Assembly: GCF_902833145.1 (NCBI RefSeq)
Contig: NZ_CADFEN010000006.1
Location: 124,001-188,000 of the forward strand
Direction of reading: 5' to 3'
Length of the DNA: 64,000 bases
DNA from: Burkholderia sp. BCC0506
GTDB lineage: Bacteria > Pseudomonadota > Gammaproteobacteria > Burkholderiales > Burkholderiaceae
Part shown: in pieces, positions 34,841-43,606 of the stretch
Layout: every line of letters begins with the position of its first letter
Numbering within the stretch: position 1 is the first letter of the stretch
The notes under the pieces: model-generated
What the model was told of the DNA's origin: nothing
The model's input: only the letters and a program-made list of their open reading frames with translations
Database searches by the model: none
Translations under genes and position numbers: made by a program

Positions 34841-35316
34841 GTGGACGCCACCTACGACACCGCGACGGCGTCCGACCCGAAGCCGGGCAAGTCGATGCCG
34901 GGTGCCGCGGTCTATCGTCTGCCGGAGCCGATCCTCCGCGACGGCTTCACGACGCAGCAGGCGGTGTCCGTCAGCGCCGGGATCGGCGTGCTGATCGACG
35001 GCGAACTCGCCGACCGGCTCGCCGAGCACTATCGGCTCACACGCGAGAAGGGCCACCTGCTCCGCGCGTCGTCCGTCGGCTACTCGCGCCGATTGACGGT
35101 GCGCGGCTCCGGCGGCGCGCTGATCCTCGTGTCGGCCCGCCGAGGCCCGCGCCGAAGGGCAAGACGCTGCGCGCGCGCGAGATGGCGTCGGAAGCGGACA
35201 TCGAGGCGCTGGAGCGGATAGCGATGCAGCGCCAAGCCGCGCCGTATCGTCCTGCCGGTCGCGTACGCCGTGCGACGCCCGCCGACGCCCGCCGACGCCC
35301 CCTGTCGCTACAATAG
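34841..35316 (+). pseudogene. Frameshifted hypothetical gene
   Basis: A protein-like reading starts with GTG at 34841 (DATYDTATASDPKPGKSMPG) and continues through DGELADRLAEHYRLTREKGH to GSGGALILVSA. It then degenerates into an Arg-rich run ending at 35221. Near 35,130-35,150 a different frame resumes with protein-like sequence, APKGKTLRAREMASEADIEA, ending at 35316. The two halves together would give roughly 155 residues, so a small indel has probably broken the gene. I do not recognise the family. A sequencing error would give the same picture. Confidence 0.45.
35309..35314 (+). promoter_or_regulatory. Putative -10 element (GCTACAAT) of birA, suggesting a leaderless mRNA
   Basis: TACAAT preceded by GC ends seven bases before the birA ATG, so transcription would start at or next to the A of the start codon. 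No ribosome binding site precedes the ATG, consistent with leaderless or near-leaderless translation. The -35 region is not clear. Confidence 0.5.
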
Positions 35317-35321
35317 GCGCC

Positions 35322-36242
35322 ATGAACGCCCCCACCTCCTCCGACACGCCCGAATCCGGCGACGCGCACATCGCGCGCAACCGGCTCGAGGCGCACCTGG
35401 ACGCCGCGCCGCGCGCGTGGCCGCTCGACATCGTCGCCGCCACCGGCTCGACCAACGCCGACGTCGCCACGCGCCTCAAGGCGCTGCCGCGCAGCGCGAA
35501 CGCATTGCCCGCGCCGCTCGTGCGCGTCGCGTTCGAGCAGACGGCCGGCCGCGGCCGGCAGGGCCGCCCGTGGTTCGCGCAGCCCGGCAATGCGCTGCTG
35601 TGCTCGGTCGGCTGCATCGTGCCGCGCGCCGTCGATGCGCTCGGCGGCCTCAGCATCGCGATCGGCGTCGCGCTCGCCGAAGGGCTGGCCACGCTGCCGC
35701 TCGACGCCCGCCTGCGCGTCGCGCTCAAATGGCCGAACGACCTGCTGCTGACGAGCGACGACGACGGCACGCCGCGCATCGTCGGCAAGCTCGCCGGGAT
35801 CCTGATCGAAACCGTCTGGACCACCGCCGACGCGACCGCCGTCGTGATCGGCTTCGGCATCAACGTGCGCGGCGCGGAAGCCGTGGCCGCGCAGGTCGAC
35901 GCGCTGCGTGCGCGCGAAGCGACGCTCGCGAGCGGGCTGCCGCCCGCCGCGCTGTCGATCGCGTGCGCGTCGGCGAACCTCACCGATACGCTCGCCGCGT
36001 CGCTGAACGCGCTCACGCCCGCGCTCGCGCAGTTCGGCGCCGACGGCCTCGCGCCGTTCCTGCCGCGCTGGCACGCGCTGCACGCATACGCGGGCCGCGA
36101 AGTCGTGCTGCTCGAACAGGGCGTCGAACGCGCGCGCGGCATCGCGACGGGCATCGACGCGACCGGCCAGTTGCTGCTCGACACGCCGAACGGCGTGCAA
36201 ACGGTCGCGGCCGGCGACGTGTCGCTGCGCGAAGTGCAATGA
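35322..36242 (+). CDS. birA: Biotin--[acetyl-CoA-carboxylase] ligase
   Basis: This 306-residue enzyme attaches biotin to the biotin carboxyl carrier protein. Motifs are [15 protein letters not shown], the biotinyl-AMP loop [26 protein letters not shown] and [11 protein letters not shown], followed by a small C-terminal SH3-like domain ([14 protein letters not shown]). There is no N-terminal DNA-binding domain, so unlike E. coli BirA it is probably not a repressor. The stop overlaps the coaX start by four bases. Confidence 0.94.
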   Translation: MNAPTSSDTPESGDAHIARNRLEAHLDAAPRAWPLDIVAATGSTNADVATRLKALPRSANALPAPLVRVAFEQTAGRGRQGRPWFAQPGNALLCSVGCIVPRAVDALGGLSIAIGVALAEGLATLPLDARLRVALKWPNDLLLTSDDDGTPRIVGKLAGILIETVWTTADATAVVIGFGINVRGAEAVAAQVDALRAREATLASGLPPAALSIACASANLTDTLAASLNALTPALAQFGADGLAPFLPRWHALHAYAGREVVLLEQGVERARGIATGIDATGQLLLDTPNGVQTVAAGDVSLREVQ

Positions 36243-37039
36243 GCGAACCGTACCTGCTGATCGACGCCGGCAACAGCCGGATCAAGTGGGCGCTCGCCGA
36301 CGCGCGGCGCACGCTCGTCGACACGGGCGCGTTCGGCCACACGCGCGACGGCGGCACCGATCCCGACTGGTCGCAGCTGTCGCGTCCGCGCGGCGCGTGG
36401 ATCTCGAACGTCGCGGGCGCCGACGTGGCCGCACGGATCGACGCGCTGCTCGACGCACGCTGGCCGGGCCTGCCGCGCACGACGATCCGCGCGCGGCCCG
36501 CGCAATGCGGCGTGACGAACGGCTATACGACACCCGAGCAGCTCGGCAGCGACCGGTGGGCCGGCCTGATCGGCGCGCGTGCGGCGTTTCCGGGCGAGCA
36601 TCTGCTGATCGCGACGTTCGGCACCGCGACGACGCTCGAGGCCCTGCGCGCCGACGGCCGCTTCACGGGCGGGCTGATCGCGCCCGGCTGGGCGTTGATG
36701 ATGCGCGCGCTCGGCACGCACACCGCGCAGTTGCCGACGCTGACCACCGAGATCGCGAGCGGCCTGCTCGCGGGCGCGCAGGCCGAACCGTTCCAGATCG
36801 ATACGCCGCGCTCGCTGTCGGCCGGCTGCCTGTACGCGCAGGCCGGCCTGATCGAACGCGCGTGGCGCGATCTCGTCGCTGCGTGGCAGGCGCCCGTGCG
36901 GCTCGTGCTGGCAGGCGGTGCGGCGGACGACGTCGCGCGCGCGCTGACGGTCGCGCACACGCGGCATGATGCATTGATCCTGTCCGGGCTCGCGCTGATC
37001 GCAGCCGATGCGGGCGATCCGGCGACGGCGACGGATTGA
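36239..37039 (+). CDS. coaX: Type III pantothenate kinase
   Basis: This 266-residue ASKHA-fold kinase starts [17 protein letters not shown] and has [35 protein letters not shown] and [23 protein letters not shown], the phosphate and pantothenate binding motifs of CoaX. It performs the first step of coenzyme A synthesis and is coupled to birA by a four-base overlap, a common arrangement in betaproteobacteria. [16 protein letters not shown] contributes the substrate pocket. Confidence 0.95.
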   Translation: MSEPYLLIDAGNSRIKWALADARRTLVDTGAFGHTRDGGTDPDWSQLSRPRGAWISNVAGADVAARIDALLDARWPGLPRTTIRARPAQCGVTNGYTTPEQLGSDRWAGLIGARAAFPGEHLLIATFGTATTLEALRADGRFTGGLIAPGWALMMRALGTHTAQLPTLTTEIASGLLAGAQAEPFQIDTPRSLSAGCLYAQAGLIERAWRDLVAAWQAPVRLVLAGGAADDVARALTVAHTRHDALILSGLALIAADAGDPATATD

Positions 37040-37163
37040 CGCAACGGCGTCGGCATCGCGCCGGCACGTGGCGACACAGGCCAAAGCGGGCCCGTATCAC
37101 GCGGACGATGCAATACGCGCGGAGCGGCGCCCACGGCCCGCCCGAGCGGTCGACGCAAGCCAT

Positions 37164-37189
37164 GAAAAAAGCCGGCCCTGCGGCCGGCT
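37164..37189 (-). terminator. Rho-independent terminator, minus direction
   Basis: On the minus strand AGCCGGCC, loop GCAG, GGCCGGCT is followed by a T-run. It lies past the small membrane protein gene, so it would end transcripts that come from rfaE2 and run antisense through that gene. Confidence 0.65.
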
Positions 37190-37236
37190 CGACTGAACGA
37201 CGTGAATCACGTCAATGACGACAAGGAGTTTCGACG

Positions 37237-37479
37237 ATGCTGCGCTGGCTGATCGCTGTTCTCTTTCTCGCCAACATGCTCGCGTTCGTGGTGGCGCGCG
37301 GCGTGTTCGGGCCGCTGCCGGCGGCCGGCCCTCGCGAACCCGGCGTGCTGTCGCGGCAGGTACAGCCCGACGCGCTGCGCGTGACCCCGCTCGTGCGGGC
37401 GACCGACCAGCCCGTCGTCGGCGGCCCGATCGCGGCGCCGGCCGTCACGACCGCACCGCTCGCGGCATCCGCCCCGTGA
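37237..37479 (+). CDS. Small membrane-anchored protein next to coaX
   Basis: This 80-residue protein has one N-terminal helix (LRWLIAVLFLANMLAFVVARG) and a short periplasmic tail with REPGVLSRQVQPDALRVTPL and an Ala/Pro-rich end. A strong ribosome site AAGGAG lies nine bases before the ATG. The EPG-L-RQVQPDALRV segment resembles the juxtamembrane part of SPOR-type proteins found after coaX in related bacteria, but no SPOR domain is present; it could be a shortened version. Function unknown. Confidence 0.7.
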   Translation: MLRWLIAVLFLANMLAFVVARGVFGPLPAAGPREPGVLSRQVQPDALRVTPLVRATDQPVVGGPIAAPAVTTAPLAASAP

Positions 37480-37495
37480 CGGCGCCGCGCCGCGC

Positions 37496-37981
37496 TCACG
37501 GCTGTTGCGCGCGCACCTTCTTCAGCAGCGCCGTGGTCGAGCGGTCGTGCTCGAACGGAATCGCCAGCGCCCGGCCGCCCCAGCCGCGCACGAGCGCCGA
37601 TTCCGGCAACGCATCCATGTCGTAATCGCCGCCCTTCACGAGGATGTCCGGCCGGACGGCCTCGATCAGCGACACGGGCGTCTTTTCTTCGAACGTCACG
37701 ACCCAGTCGACGCTTTCCAGCGCGGCCAGCAATGCCGCGCGATCCTCTTCGCGGTTGATCGGCCGGTCGTCGCCCTTGCCGAGCATGCGCACCGACGCAT
37801 CGCTGTTCACGCCGACGATCAGGCAGGCGCCGAGCGCTTTCGCATCGGCGAGGTACGTGACGTGACCGCGATGCAGGATATCGAATACGCCGTTGGTGAA
37901 CACGACGGGCGACGGCAGCGATGCGCGCAGCGCGACGAGGGCATCGCGGGTGATCAGCTTGCGTTCGAAGGTGGCGGACAT
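37496..37981 (-). CDS. rfaE2: D-glycero-beta-D-manno-heptose 1-phosphate adenylyltransferase
   Basis: This 161-residue nucleotidyltransferase has VVFTNGVFDILHRGHVTYL (with the HxGH motif), VGVNSDASVRMLGKGDDRPINRE and RPDILVKGGDY, matching the stand-alone C-terminal half of E. coli HldE/RfaE. It makes ADP-heptose precursor for the lipopolysaccharide core. The kinase half is not in the window. The ATG at 37981 gives the usual MSATFERKL start; no good ribosome site is visible. It ends 16 bases from the convergent small membrane gene. Confidence 0.93.
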   Translation of the reverse strand: MSATFERKLITRDALVALRASLPSPVVFTNGVFDILHRGHVTYLADAKALGACLIVGVNSDASVRMLGKGDDRPINREEDRAALLAALESVDWVVTFEEKTPVSLIEAVRPDILVKGGDYDMDALPESALVRGWGGRALAIPFEHDRSTTALLKKVRAQQP

Positions 37982-38032
37982 GATGGAGATCGGACGGAAT
38001 GAACGACGGCGCGCGCGACGGCGGCACCCGAT

Positions 38033-38062
38033 AAAAAGCCCGCCGGACCGGCCGGCGGGCTT
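38033..38062 (-). terminator. Rho-independent terminator of the ferritin-like gene
   Basis: On the minus strand AAGCCCGCCGG pairs with CCGGCGGGCTT across a short loop and is followed by TTTAT. It lies 46 bases after the ferritin-like stop codon and before rfaE2, which is therefore transcribed separately. Confidence 0.8.
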
Positions 38063-38108
38063 CATGCGACGAACGCGACGCGGGGCCGCGCGCCCCGCGC
38101 CGCCGGCC

Positions 38109-38987
38109 TCAGGCCGGTTGCGCGGCCGACGACGGGCCGCTTTCGGCCTGCAGACGGCTGGTGACTTCCTTGCGATAGCGGTTCAACTCCTGCGCGGTCG
38201 CGAACGTGCGCTCGAACAGGATCGACAGGTTGTGCAGGATCCGCTCGACCACCTTCTTCTCCCACTCGCCGTCGAAACGGATCTGCTCGTCGAGCCAGCG
38301 CTCGAGCCATTCCGGATCCGGCAGACGCGATTGCACGGTGTCGCGCGGGAACAGCGCCTGGTTCACGTGCAGGTTGGTCGGGTGCAGCGGCTTCTCGGTA
38401 CGGCGCGCCGACGCCATCAGCACGCCGATCTTCGCGAACGCGGCACGCGCGACGTCGCCGCAGTTGTTCAGCGCCTTCTTCATGTAGCGCAGGTACGCGC
38501 CGCCATGACGCGCTTCGTCGCGCGAAATCGTTTCGTAGATCTGCTTGATGACGGGCTCGGTATGCCAGTCGGCCGCGCAGCGGTACCAGTGGTTCAGGCG
38601 GATCTCGCCGCAGAAGTGCAGCATCAGCGTCTCGAGCGGCGGCGCCGGATCGAACTGGAAGCGCACCGCGTGCAGTTCCTCCTCGGTCGGCACCATCTCC
38701 GGCTTGAAACGGCGCAGGTATTCCATCAGCACGAGCGAATGCTTCTGCTCCTCGAAGAACCACACGCTCATGAACGCGGAAAAGTCGCTGTCGTGCTGGT
38801 TGTCGCGCAGGAACATTTCCGTCGCGGGCAGCGCCGACCATTCGGTGATCGCGTTCATCTTGATCGTCTTCGCCTGCTCGTCGGTGAGCAGCGAAGCGTC
38901 GAACTTGTCCCACGGAATGTCCTTCTCCATGTCCCAGCGGACGGCTTCGAGCGACCTGTAAAGTTCCGGATAAAGCATGGTGTTCAT
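38109..38987 (-). CDS. Ferritin-like diiron protein
   Basis: This 292-residue protein carries two ExxH motifs, E80-x-x-H83 in FFEEQKHS and E158-x-x-H161 in SRDEARHG, plus EIRLNHWYRC between them. That is the diiron signature of ferritin-like proteins and acyl-ACP desaturase relatives. It is likely a cytoplasmic diiron oxygenase or oxidase of unknown substrate; some relatives are annotated as acyl-ACP desaturase. It stands alone on the minus strand with its own terminator and a 466-base upstream region. Confidence 0.82.
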   Translation of the reverse strand: MNTMLYPELYRSLEAVRWDMEKDIPWDKFDASLLTDEQAKTIKMNAITEWSALPATEMFLRDNQHDSDFSAFMSVWFFEEQKHSLVLMEYLRRFKPEMVPTEEELHAVRFQFDPAPPLETLMLHFCGEIRLNHWYRCAADWHTEPVIKQIYETISRDEARHGGAYLRYMKKALNNCGDVARAAFAKIGVLMASARRTEKPLHPTNLHVNQALFPRDTVQSRLPDPEWLERWLDEQIRFDGEWEKKVVERILHNLSILFERTFATAQELNRYRKEVTSRLQAESGPSSAAQPA

Positions 38988-39453
38988 GATGGTCCCACCC
39001 CTGTTCTGCGCAATGCGACTTCTCTAAACGTGACTGTTGCCGCGCAAGCGCGCCACGCGCGCTTTTTGCAGCCAAGACTGTAATTTTACGCGGGAAACCG
39101 GCCCGCCGGACGCTGATTCCTCGTCCGGCTGCCGGGCGGCCGCGTTGCCGCCGTTGGGCATGCCGCAACCCGCTCCGTTCGGACGGAGCCGGCCGCGCTT
39201 GCCTGAGTGGGGGCCGGCGCTGGCCGGCTCGGTGGCGCGCCCGTCCCCTGCCCCAGGCGGGTTCCCCGAAAGGTCCCGTGCGGATGCCGGATCGGCGGGC
39301 TGCTCGATATGGTGTATACGGCGGCGGCCATGATAGCACGCGTGCATGACGGTTCCGAGACGCTTGCCCGGTCGTGCACCGCCAATCGGGGGTGCGGCGA
39401 TCGGTCGCGGCCGACCGTCGCGAAAACGCAACCTTACATTGCGCCTGCATGTG
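38988..39453. other. Intergenic region, 466 bases
   Basis: This lies between the ferritin-like gene and the patatin gene, both on the minus strand, so it holds the promoter of the former and the 3' end of the latter. A possible -10 element TAAAAT is at 39083-39088 on the minus strand, about 96 bases before the ferritin-like start. No gene, strong dyad or repeat is evident in the remainder. Confidence 0.5.
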
Positions 39454-40680
39454 TCAGACCCGTATTTCTCCCGCCGCGAGGCCGCCTTCCGGCGGCGTGC
39501 CGGCCACCGGCGCGCTGCTGCCGTCCGCCTGCGCGATCCAGCCGGCGAGCGTCTCGCGCTGCGCGCGGCCGTCGCGGTAGCCGAGCTCGATCAGCTCGCG
39601 CGTGAAAGCCTCCTCGAACAGCAGGTAGCTCGCGAACGACGCGCCGGCCGGCTGGCTGCCGCCGACCGCGCCGAGCAGCCCGCGCATCGTCGCGGGCATC
39701 TGCTTCAGGTGTTTCGCGGCGATCAGTTCGATGCGCTCGGACGGCGCGATCGCGAGCACGTCGACGTGCCGCCAGCCGCTGTCGACCTCGACCTGATGCG
39801 GCAGGTGCTCGATCATCCGGTTGATGTGCTCGATCCGTTCGATGTCCGAACCGATCGAGTCGAGGAAGACGCTCGCGAGCACCTGCTGGCCGATCTGCGC
39901 GAGCGTCGGGTAGCCGCGTGCGCGTCCCGCGCCGTTCGCGGCCGGAATCTCGGGCCGCGGATCGGCTGCACCGACGACGACGATCCGGTCCGCGCCGAAG
40001 TGGATCGCCGGCGACAGCGGCGCGATCTGCCGGATCGAGCCGTCGCCGAAGTACTCGACCTGCCCGTCGAGCACGAGCGGCACGGCGGGGAACACGAACG
40101 GAATGGCCGACGACGCGAGCAGGTGCGACGCCGACAGGTCGACGAGCCGCGCGGTGCGCTGCGCGCGCCGCCACGCCTGGATCGGCTCGGCGGCCTGATA
40201 GAACGTGAGGTGCCGGCCGCTCGAATAGCTGAGCGCGGTGACCGCGAGCGCGTGCAGCAGGCGCGCCTCGAGCATCTGCTCGATCCGGTGGAAGCTCAGC
40301 TCGCGCTGCAGCAGGTGCGCGAGCGGCGTGTTGTCGAGCAGCCCGCGGGGCGAGCGGCGGGCCGCCCAGCCGAACGTCATCGTCGCGAGCCAGCGCGCGC
40401 CGGCCGCCGCGATGCCGAGCCAGTCCGTGCGATAGACGTAATCGGCGCGCAGCGGCTCCCAGAATTCGAGCAGGCGCCGCACGCCGTGCGAGAAGTCGTC
40501 CGCGTGGCTCGCGATCGACGTCGCGTTGATCGCGCCGGCCGACGAGCCGCACACGACCGCGAACGGCAGCGTGTGGCGTTGCGGATCGGCCTCGCGCGCG
40601 ATCTCGGCCAGCGCCTTCAGCACGCCGACCTGGTATGCGGCGCGCGCGCCGCCTCCCATCAGAACGAGCGCGAGTCGCAT
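39454..40680 (-). CDS. Patatin-like phospholipase
   Basis: This 408-residue protein has the oxyanion hole GGGARAAYQVG (residues 9-19), the nucleophile motif GSSAG (Ser47) and a catalytic aspartate in YFGDGSIRQIAPLSPAI, so the patatin Ser-Asp dyad is complete. It resembles RssA/YchK-type bacterial patatins and would hydrolyse phospholipid acyl chains. No signal peptide is present. It follows phaM by 24 bases and may share its transcript. Confidence 0.9.
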   Translation of the reverse strand: MRLALVLMGGGARAAYQVGVLKALAEIAREADPQRHTLPFAVVCGSSAGAINATSIASHADDFSHGVRRLLEFWEPLRADYVYRTDWLGIAAAGARWLATMTFGWAARRSPRGLLDNTPLAHLLQRELSFHRIEQMLEARLLHALAVTALSYSSGRHLTFYQAAEPIQAWRRAQRTARLVDLSASHLLASSAIPFVFPAVPLVLDGQVEYFGDGSIRQIAPLSPAIHFGADRIVVVGAADPRPEIPAANGAGRARGYPTLAQIGQQVLASVFLDSIGSDIERIEHINRMIEHLPHQVEVDSGWRHVDVLAIAPSERIELIAAKHLKQMPATMRGLLGAVGGSQPAGASFASYLLFEEAFTRELIELGYRDGRAQRETLAGWIAQADGSSAPVAGTPPEGGLAAGEIRV

Positions 40681-40704
40681 GATCGGCCTGCTACCTGCGT
40701 CGCC

Positions 40705-41457
40705 TCACGTCGAGCGCTTCGGCGGCCGCGTTTCGGGCGACGAAGCGGCCGCCGCGCGCGCCGCGGCCGAACCGGACGGCTTCGCGCGCTTCGCGGCGGG
40801 CCGGCGCGGCGCGGCCGCGGCGGGCTTCGCGGCGGGTTCGGGCGCGGCGGCGGCCTCCGGCGGCGCGGCACCCGGCGCCGCGGGCTGCATGCCCGGCTGC
40901 GCCATCGCGAGACTCGCGAGCTGGTTGAATTGCGTCTGCAGCAGGTTCCACCAGCCGGCCGGGTCGAACGGCTGCTGCGCGGGGTCGCCCGCCGGCGCAT
41001 CCGTGGCGGACGCCGCGGCATCGGGCGCAGGCGCGGCCTCGCCCGCCGACGCCGACGCGGGCTTCGCGGCCTGCGCGGCGGCCACGGCCGCGTCCTCGGC
41101 CGCCGCCATCGAGCTTTGCGCGAACGCGCCGAACGCGCGCAGCGTCGCGAGCGTCGCGCGCTGCACCTCGAGCGCCTGGATCGCGGACTGCAGCATCCCG
41201 AGATTGAGCTTCAGCCACTGCTCGACCGCGCGCAGATCGGTGATCCGCTTGTCGAGCTCCTCGACGTTCGTGAGCGGCGCCATCATGTCGGACATGCTCG
41301 ACAGCGACGGCGGCAGCCCGTGCGTGGCGCCCGGAAACGGCGCCATCCCGCCGAACGGCGACATCCGGATCATCTCCCACATCCGGTCCATCATGTCGGC
41401 GGGCTGGAACCCGGCAAAGCCGGCGAAAGGGTTGGCGCCGGAGGCATCGGTCGTCAT
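40705..41457 (-). CDS. phaM: Polyhydroxyalkanoate granule protein PhaM
   Basis: This 250-residue protein starts with the PhaM-type region (residues 20-110: ADMMDRMWEMIRMSPFG, LTNVEELDKRITDLRAVEQWLKLNLGMLQSAIQALEVQ), a helical coiled-coil-like core. It ends in a long Ala/Pro/Lys-rich tail with PAAKRAKPSGS, like the DNA-binding tail of Ralstonia PhaM. Known PhaM activates PHA synthase and tethers granules to the nucleoid. The tail is low complexity and probably disordered. No other pha gene is nearby. Confidence 0.85.
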   Translation of the reverse strand: MTTDASGANPFAGFAGFQPADMMDRMWEMIRMSPFGGMAPFPGATHGLPPSLSSMSDMMAPLTNVEELDKRITDLRAVEQWLKLNLGMLQSAIQALEVQRATLATLRAFGAFAQSSMAAAEDAAVAAAQAAKPASASAGEAAPAPDAAASATDAPAGDPAQQPFDPAGWWNLLQTQFNQLASLAMAQPGMQPAAPGAAPPEAAAAPEPAAKPAAAAPRRPAAKRAKPSGSAAARAAAASSPETRPPKRST

Positions 41458-41523
41458 ACGGGCATCCTGGTTGACTGGGGGAGCGAGGCGGCCGCCGTGC
41501 GTCGCGCAGCCGCGCGTGGTTCG

Positions 41524-41529
41524 ATCATA
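41524..41529 (-). promoter_or_regulatory. Putative -10 element (GCTATGAT) for phaM
   Basis: TATGAT preceded by GC on the minus strand lies 67 bases before the phaM start, giving a leader of about 60 bases. No clear -35 is present. Confidence 0.35.
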
Positions 41530-41538
41530 GCGCGCGCA

Positions 41539-42366
41539 TCAGAACGGCGCGTCGCCGGGGAACGCGGGCGGGCGCCGCTCGCGCAGCGAACGGATGCCTT
41601 CCTGCACGTCGGGCCCGGAAAAACCCATGAATTCGAGCGCGAGCGACGTATCGAAGGTCGGCCCGGCCGTGCGCAGCCAGTTGTTCAGCGCGTACTTGGT
41701 CCAGCGGATCGCCGACTGCGAACCGTGCGCGAGCCGCTCGGCCACCTCGTACGCCTTCGGCAGCAGGTCGGCCGGCTCGACCGCGAGCGAGACCAGCCCG
41801 ATCCGCTCGGCCTCCTCGCCGCTCACGGGCTCGCACAGCATCAGGTAGTACTTCGCCTTCGCCATCCCGCACAAGAGCGGCCACACGATCGCCGCGTGGT
41901 CGCCGGCCGCGACGCCGAGCCGCGTATGGCCGTCGATGATGCGCGCATCCTTCGCGGCGATCGAGATGTCGGCGAGCAGCCCGGCGACGAGCCCCGCGCC
42001 GACGGCCGGGCCGTGCATCGCCGACACGATCGGCTTGCCGCAGTTGATCACGTTGTAGACGAGGTCGCGCGCCTCGCGCCACACGCGGGCGCGCACGTCG
42101 AAATCGTTCGCCATGTCCTCGACGAGCGCGAGATCGCCGCCCGCCGAAAAGCCCTTGCCTTCGCCGCGGATCACCGCGACGCGCGTGTCGGGATCGCGAT
42201 CGACGTCGCGCCAGATGTCGGCGAGCTCGCGATGCATGCGCGCGTTCGCGGTCGCGAGGCCGCTGCGGTTCGCGCCCTCGCCGCTCATCACGATGTCGAG
42301 CACGCCATGGTCGCGGCGCGTCACCTTCAGTGCTTCGTAACCGCCGTACGCGGCAAGATCGGCCAT
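41539..42366 (-). CDS. Enoyl-CoA hydratase/isomerase family protein
   Basis: This 275-residue crotonase-fold protein has [34 protein letters not shown] (oxyanion hole), [19 protein letters not shown] and [19 protein letters not shown]. The two glutamates of classical enoyl-CoA hydratase are not both evident, so it may be an isomerase or hydrolase variant. A -10-like TACACT lies about 40 bases upstream. It stands between phaM and the FAH-family gene on the same strand but appears to have its own promoter. Confidence 0.87.
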   Translation of the reverse strand: MADLAAYGGYEALKVTRRDHGVLDIVMSGEGANRSGLATANARMHRELADIWRDVDRDPDTRVAVIRGEGKGFSAGGDLALVEDMANDFDVRARVWREARDLVYNVINCGKPIVSAMHGPAVGAGLVAGLLADISIAAKDARIIDGHTRLGVAAGDHAAIVWPLLCGMAKAKYYLMLCEPVSGEEAERIGLVSLAVEPADLLPKAYEVAERLAHGSQSAIRWTKYALNNWLRTAGPTFDTSLALEFMGFSGPDVQEGIRSLRERRPPAFPGDAPF

Positions 42367-42405
42367 CTGCTGCTCCCTGTTCGAGGCGCTCGAACGCTTG
42401 AATCG

Positions 42406-42411
42406 AGTGTA
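42406..42411 (-). promoter_or_regulatory. Putative -10 element (GCTACACT) for the enoyl-CoA hydratase gene
   Basis: TACACT preceded by GC on the minus strand lies 40 bases before the start codon, giving a leader of roughly 33 bases. It lies just past the hairpin that follows the FAH gene. Confidence 0.4.
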
Positions 42412-42438
42412 GCCAAGCCCGCGCGGTCAAACATCGGG

Positions 42439-42472
42439 CGAAACCCGGCGCGCGGGCCGAAGCCGGGTTTCG
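42439..42472 (-). terminator. Hairpin after the FAH-family gene
   Basis: CGAAACCCGGC and GCCGGGTTTCG form a perfect 11-base stem with a 12-base loop, 13 bases after the FAH stop codon. No T-run follows, so termination efficiency is uncertain. Confidence 0.5.
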
Positions 42473-42484
42473 CCGTCGCGTGGC

Positions 42485-43477
42485 TTACGCCGCGCCGTCG
42501 GGCGGGGAAACCGACTGCTCGATCGCGCCGAAGATCGACTTGCCGGCCTCATCGAACATCTCGATGCGCACGGTATCGCCGTAGCGCATGAATTCGGTCT
42601 GCGGCGCGCCGTGCTCGATCGTCTCGAGGCAGCGCTTCTCGGCAATGCAGCAGTAGCCGCGCTTCGCGTCCTTGTTCGATACCGTGCCGGAGCCGACGAT
42701 CGAGCCGGCACGCAGGTTGCGCGTCTTCGCCGCGTGCGCGATCAATTGGCCGAAGTGGAACACCATGTCGGTGCCCGCATCGGGCTGGCCGACCTTCTTG
42801 CCGTTCCAGTGGACGATCATCGGGCGGTGCACGCGGCCTTCGCGCCACGCGTCGCCGAGCTCGTCGGGCGTGACGGCGACCGGCGCGAACGCGGTGGCCG
42901 GCTTGCTCTGGAAGAAGCCGAAGCCCTTCGCGAGCTCGGCCGGAATCAGGTTGCGCAGCGACACGTCGTTCGCGAGCGTGACGAGCCGCACGGCCTTCAG
43001 CGCATCGTCGGGCGACGCGCTCATCGGCACGTCGCCGGTGATCACCGCGACTTCCGCCTCGAAATCGATGCCCCATTCCTCGGACGGGCACACGACGTCG
43101 TCGCGCGGCCCCAGGAAATCGTCGCTGCCGCCCTGGTACATCAGCGGATCGGTCCAGAACTCGGGCGGCATCTCGGCGCCGCGCGCGCGGCGCACGAGCT
43201 CGACGTGGTTCACGTACGCGGAACCGTCGGCCCACTGGAACGCGCGCGGCAGCGGCGCCATGCAGTTGGCCGGATCGAACGCGAACGCGTTGCGCGCGCG
43301 GCCGTGGTTCAGCGCGTCGTACAGGTCGCGCAGTTGCGGCGCGTAGAACGCCCAGTCGTCGAGGACGCGCTGCAGCGTCGGCGCGATCGCATCGGCAATC
43401 GCCGCGGTGTGCAGGTCGCGCGACACGACGATCAGCTGGCCGTCGCGCGTGCCGTCCTTCAGCGAAGCAAGTTTCAT
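42485..43477 (-). CDS. Fumarylacetoacetate hydrolase family protein
   Basis: This 330-residue protein has the FAH fold signature: EEWGIDFEAEVAVITGDVP with the acidic metal ligands, LVTLANDVSLRNLIPAELAKGFGFFQSKPATAFAPVAV, and AGSIVGSGTVSNKDAKRGYCCIAEKRCLE. It closely resembles the 330-residue fumarylacetoacetases of Burkholderiales that act in tyrosine/homogentisate breakdown, but no homogentisate dioxygenase is nearby. Alternatives are acylpyruvase or other beta-diketone hydrolases. It is divergent from an IclR regulator, which probably controls it. Confidence 0.88.
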   Translation of the reverse strand: MKLASLKDGTRDGQLIVVSRDLHTAAIADAIAPTLQRVLDDWAFYAPQLRDLYDALNHGRARNAFAFDPANCMAPLPRAFQWADGSAYVNHVELVRRARGAEMPPEFWTDPLMYQGGSDDFLGPRDDVVCPSEEWGIDFEAEVAVITGDVPMSASPDDALKAVRLVTLANDVSLRNLIPAELAKGFGFFQSKPATAFAPVAVTPDELGDAWREGRVHRPMIVHWNGKKVGQPDAGTDMVFHFGQLIAHAAKTRNLRAGSIVGSGTVSNKDAKRGYCCIAEKRCLETIEHGAPQTEFMRYGDTVRIEMFDEAGKSIFGAIEQSVSPPDGAA

Positions 43478-43498
43478 AGGGAGGATCTGCCGTTGTAG

Positions 43499-43528
43499 TG
43501 ACGATGGAGGGAATCTATTTTACGATGG
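43499..43528. promoter_or_regulatory. Direct repeat ACGATGG with 21-base period, candidate IclR operator
   Basis: ACGATGG occurs at 43501-43507 and 43522-43528, flanked by similar bases (TGACGATGGAGGGAAT and TTACGATGGTGAATCC). The period of 21 bases is two helical turns, so both copies face the same side of DNA. It sits between the divergent FAH gene and the IclR gene. Confidence 0.35.
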
Positions 43529-43606
43529 TGAATCCATGCGGCGCGCCACGATCGCGCACGCCGTTTTCGCCCCGTTTCCCGTCGCCTTTTCGCGCACCCG
43601 TTGCCC

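Noticed and set aside
34807-35316. 169-codon open frame as an intact gene
   Set aside because: Its first two thirds lack protein character; only the end matches a continuation of the frame begun at 34841, so a frameshifted gene is the better reading.
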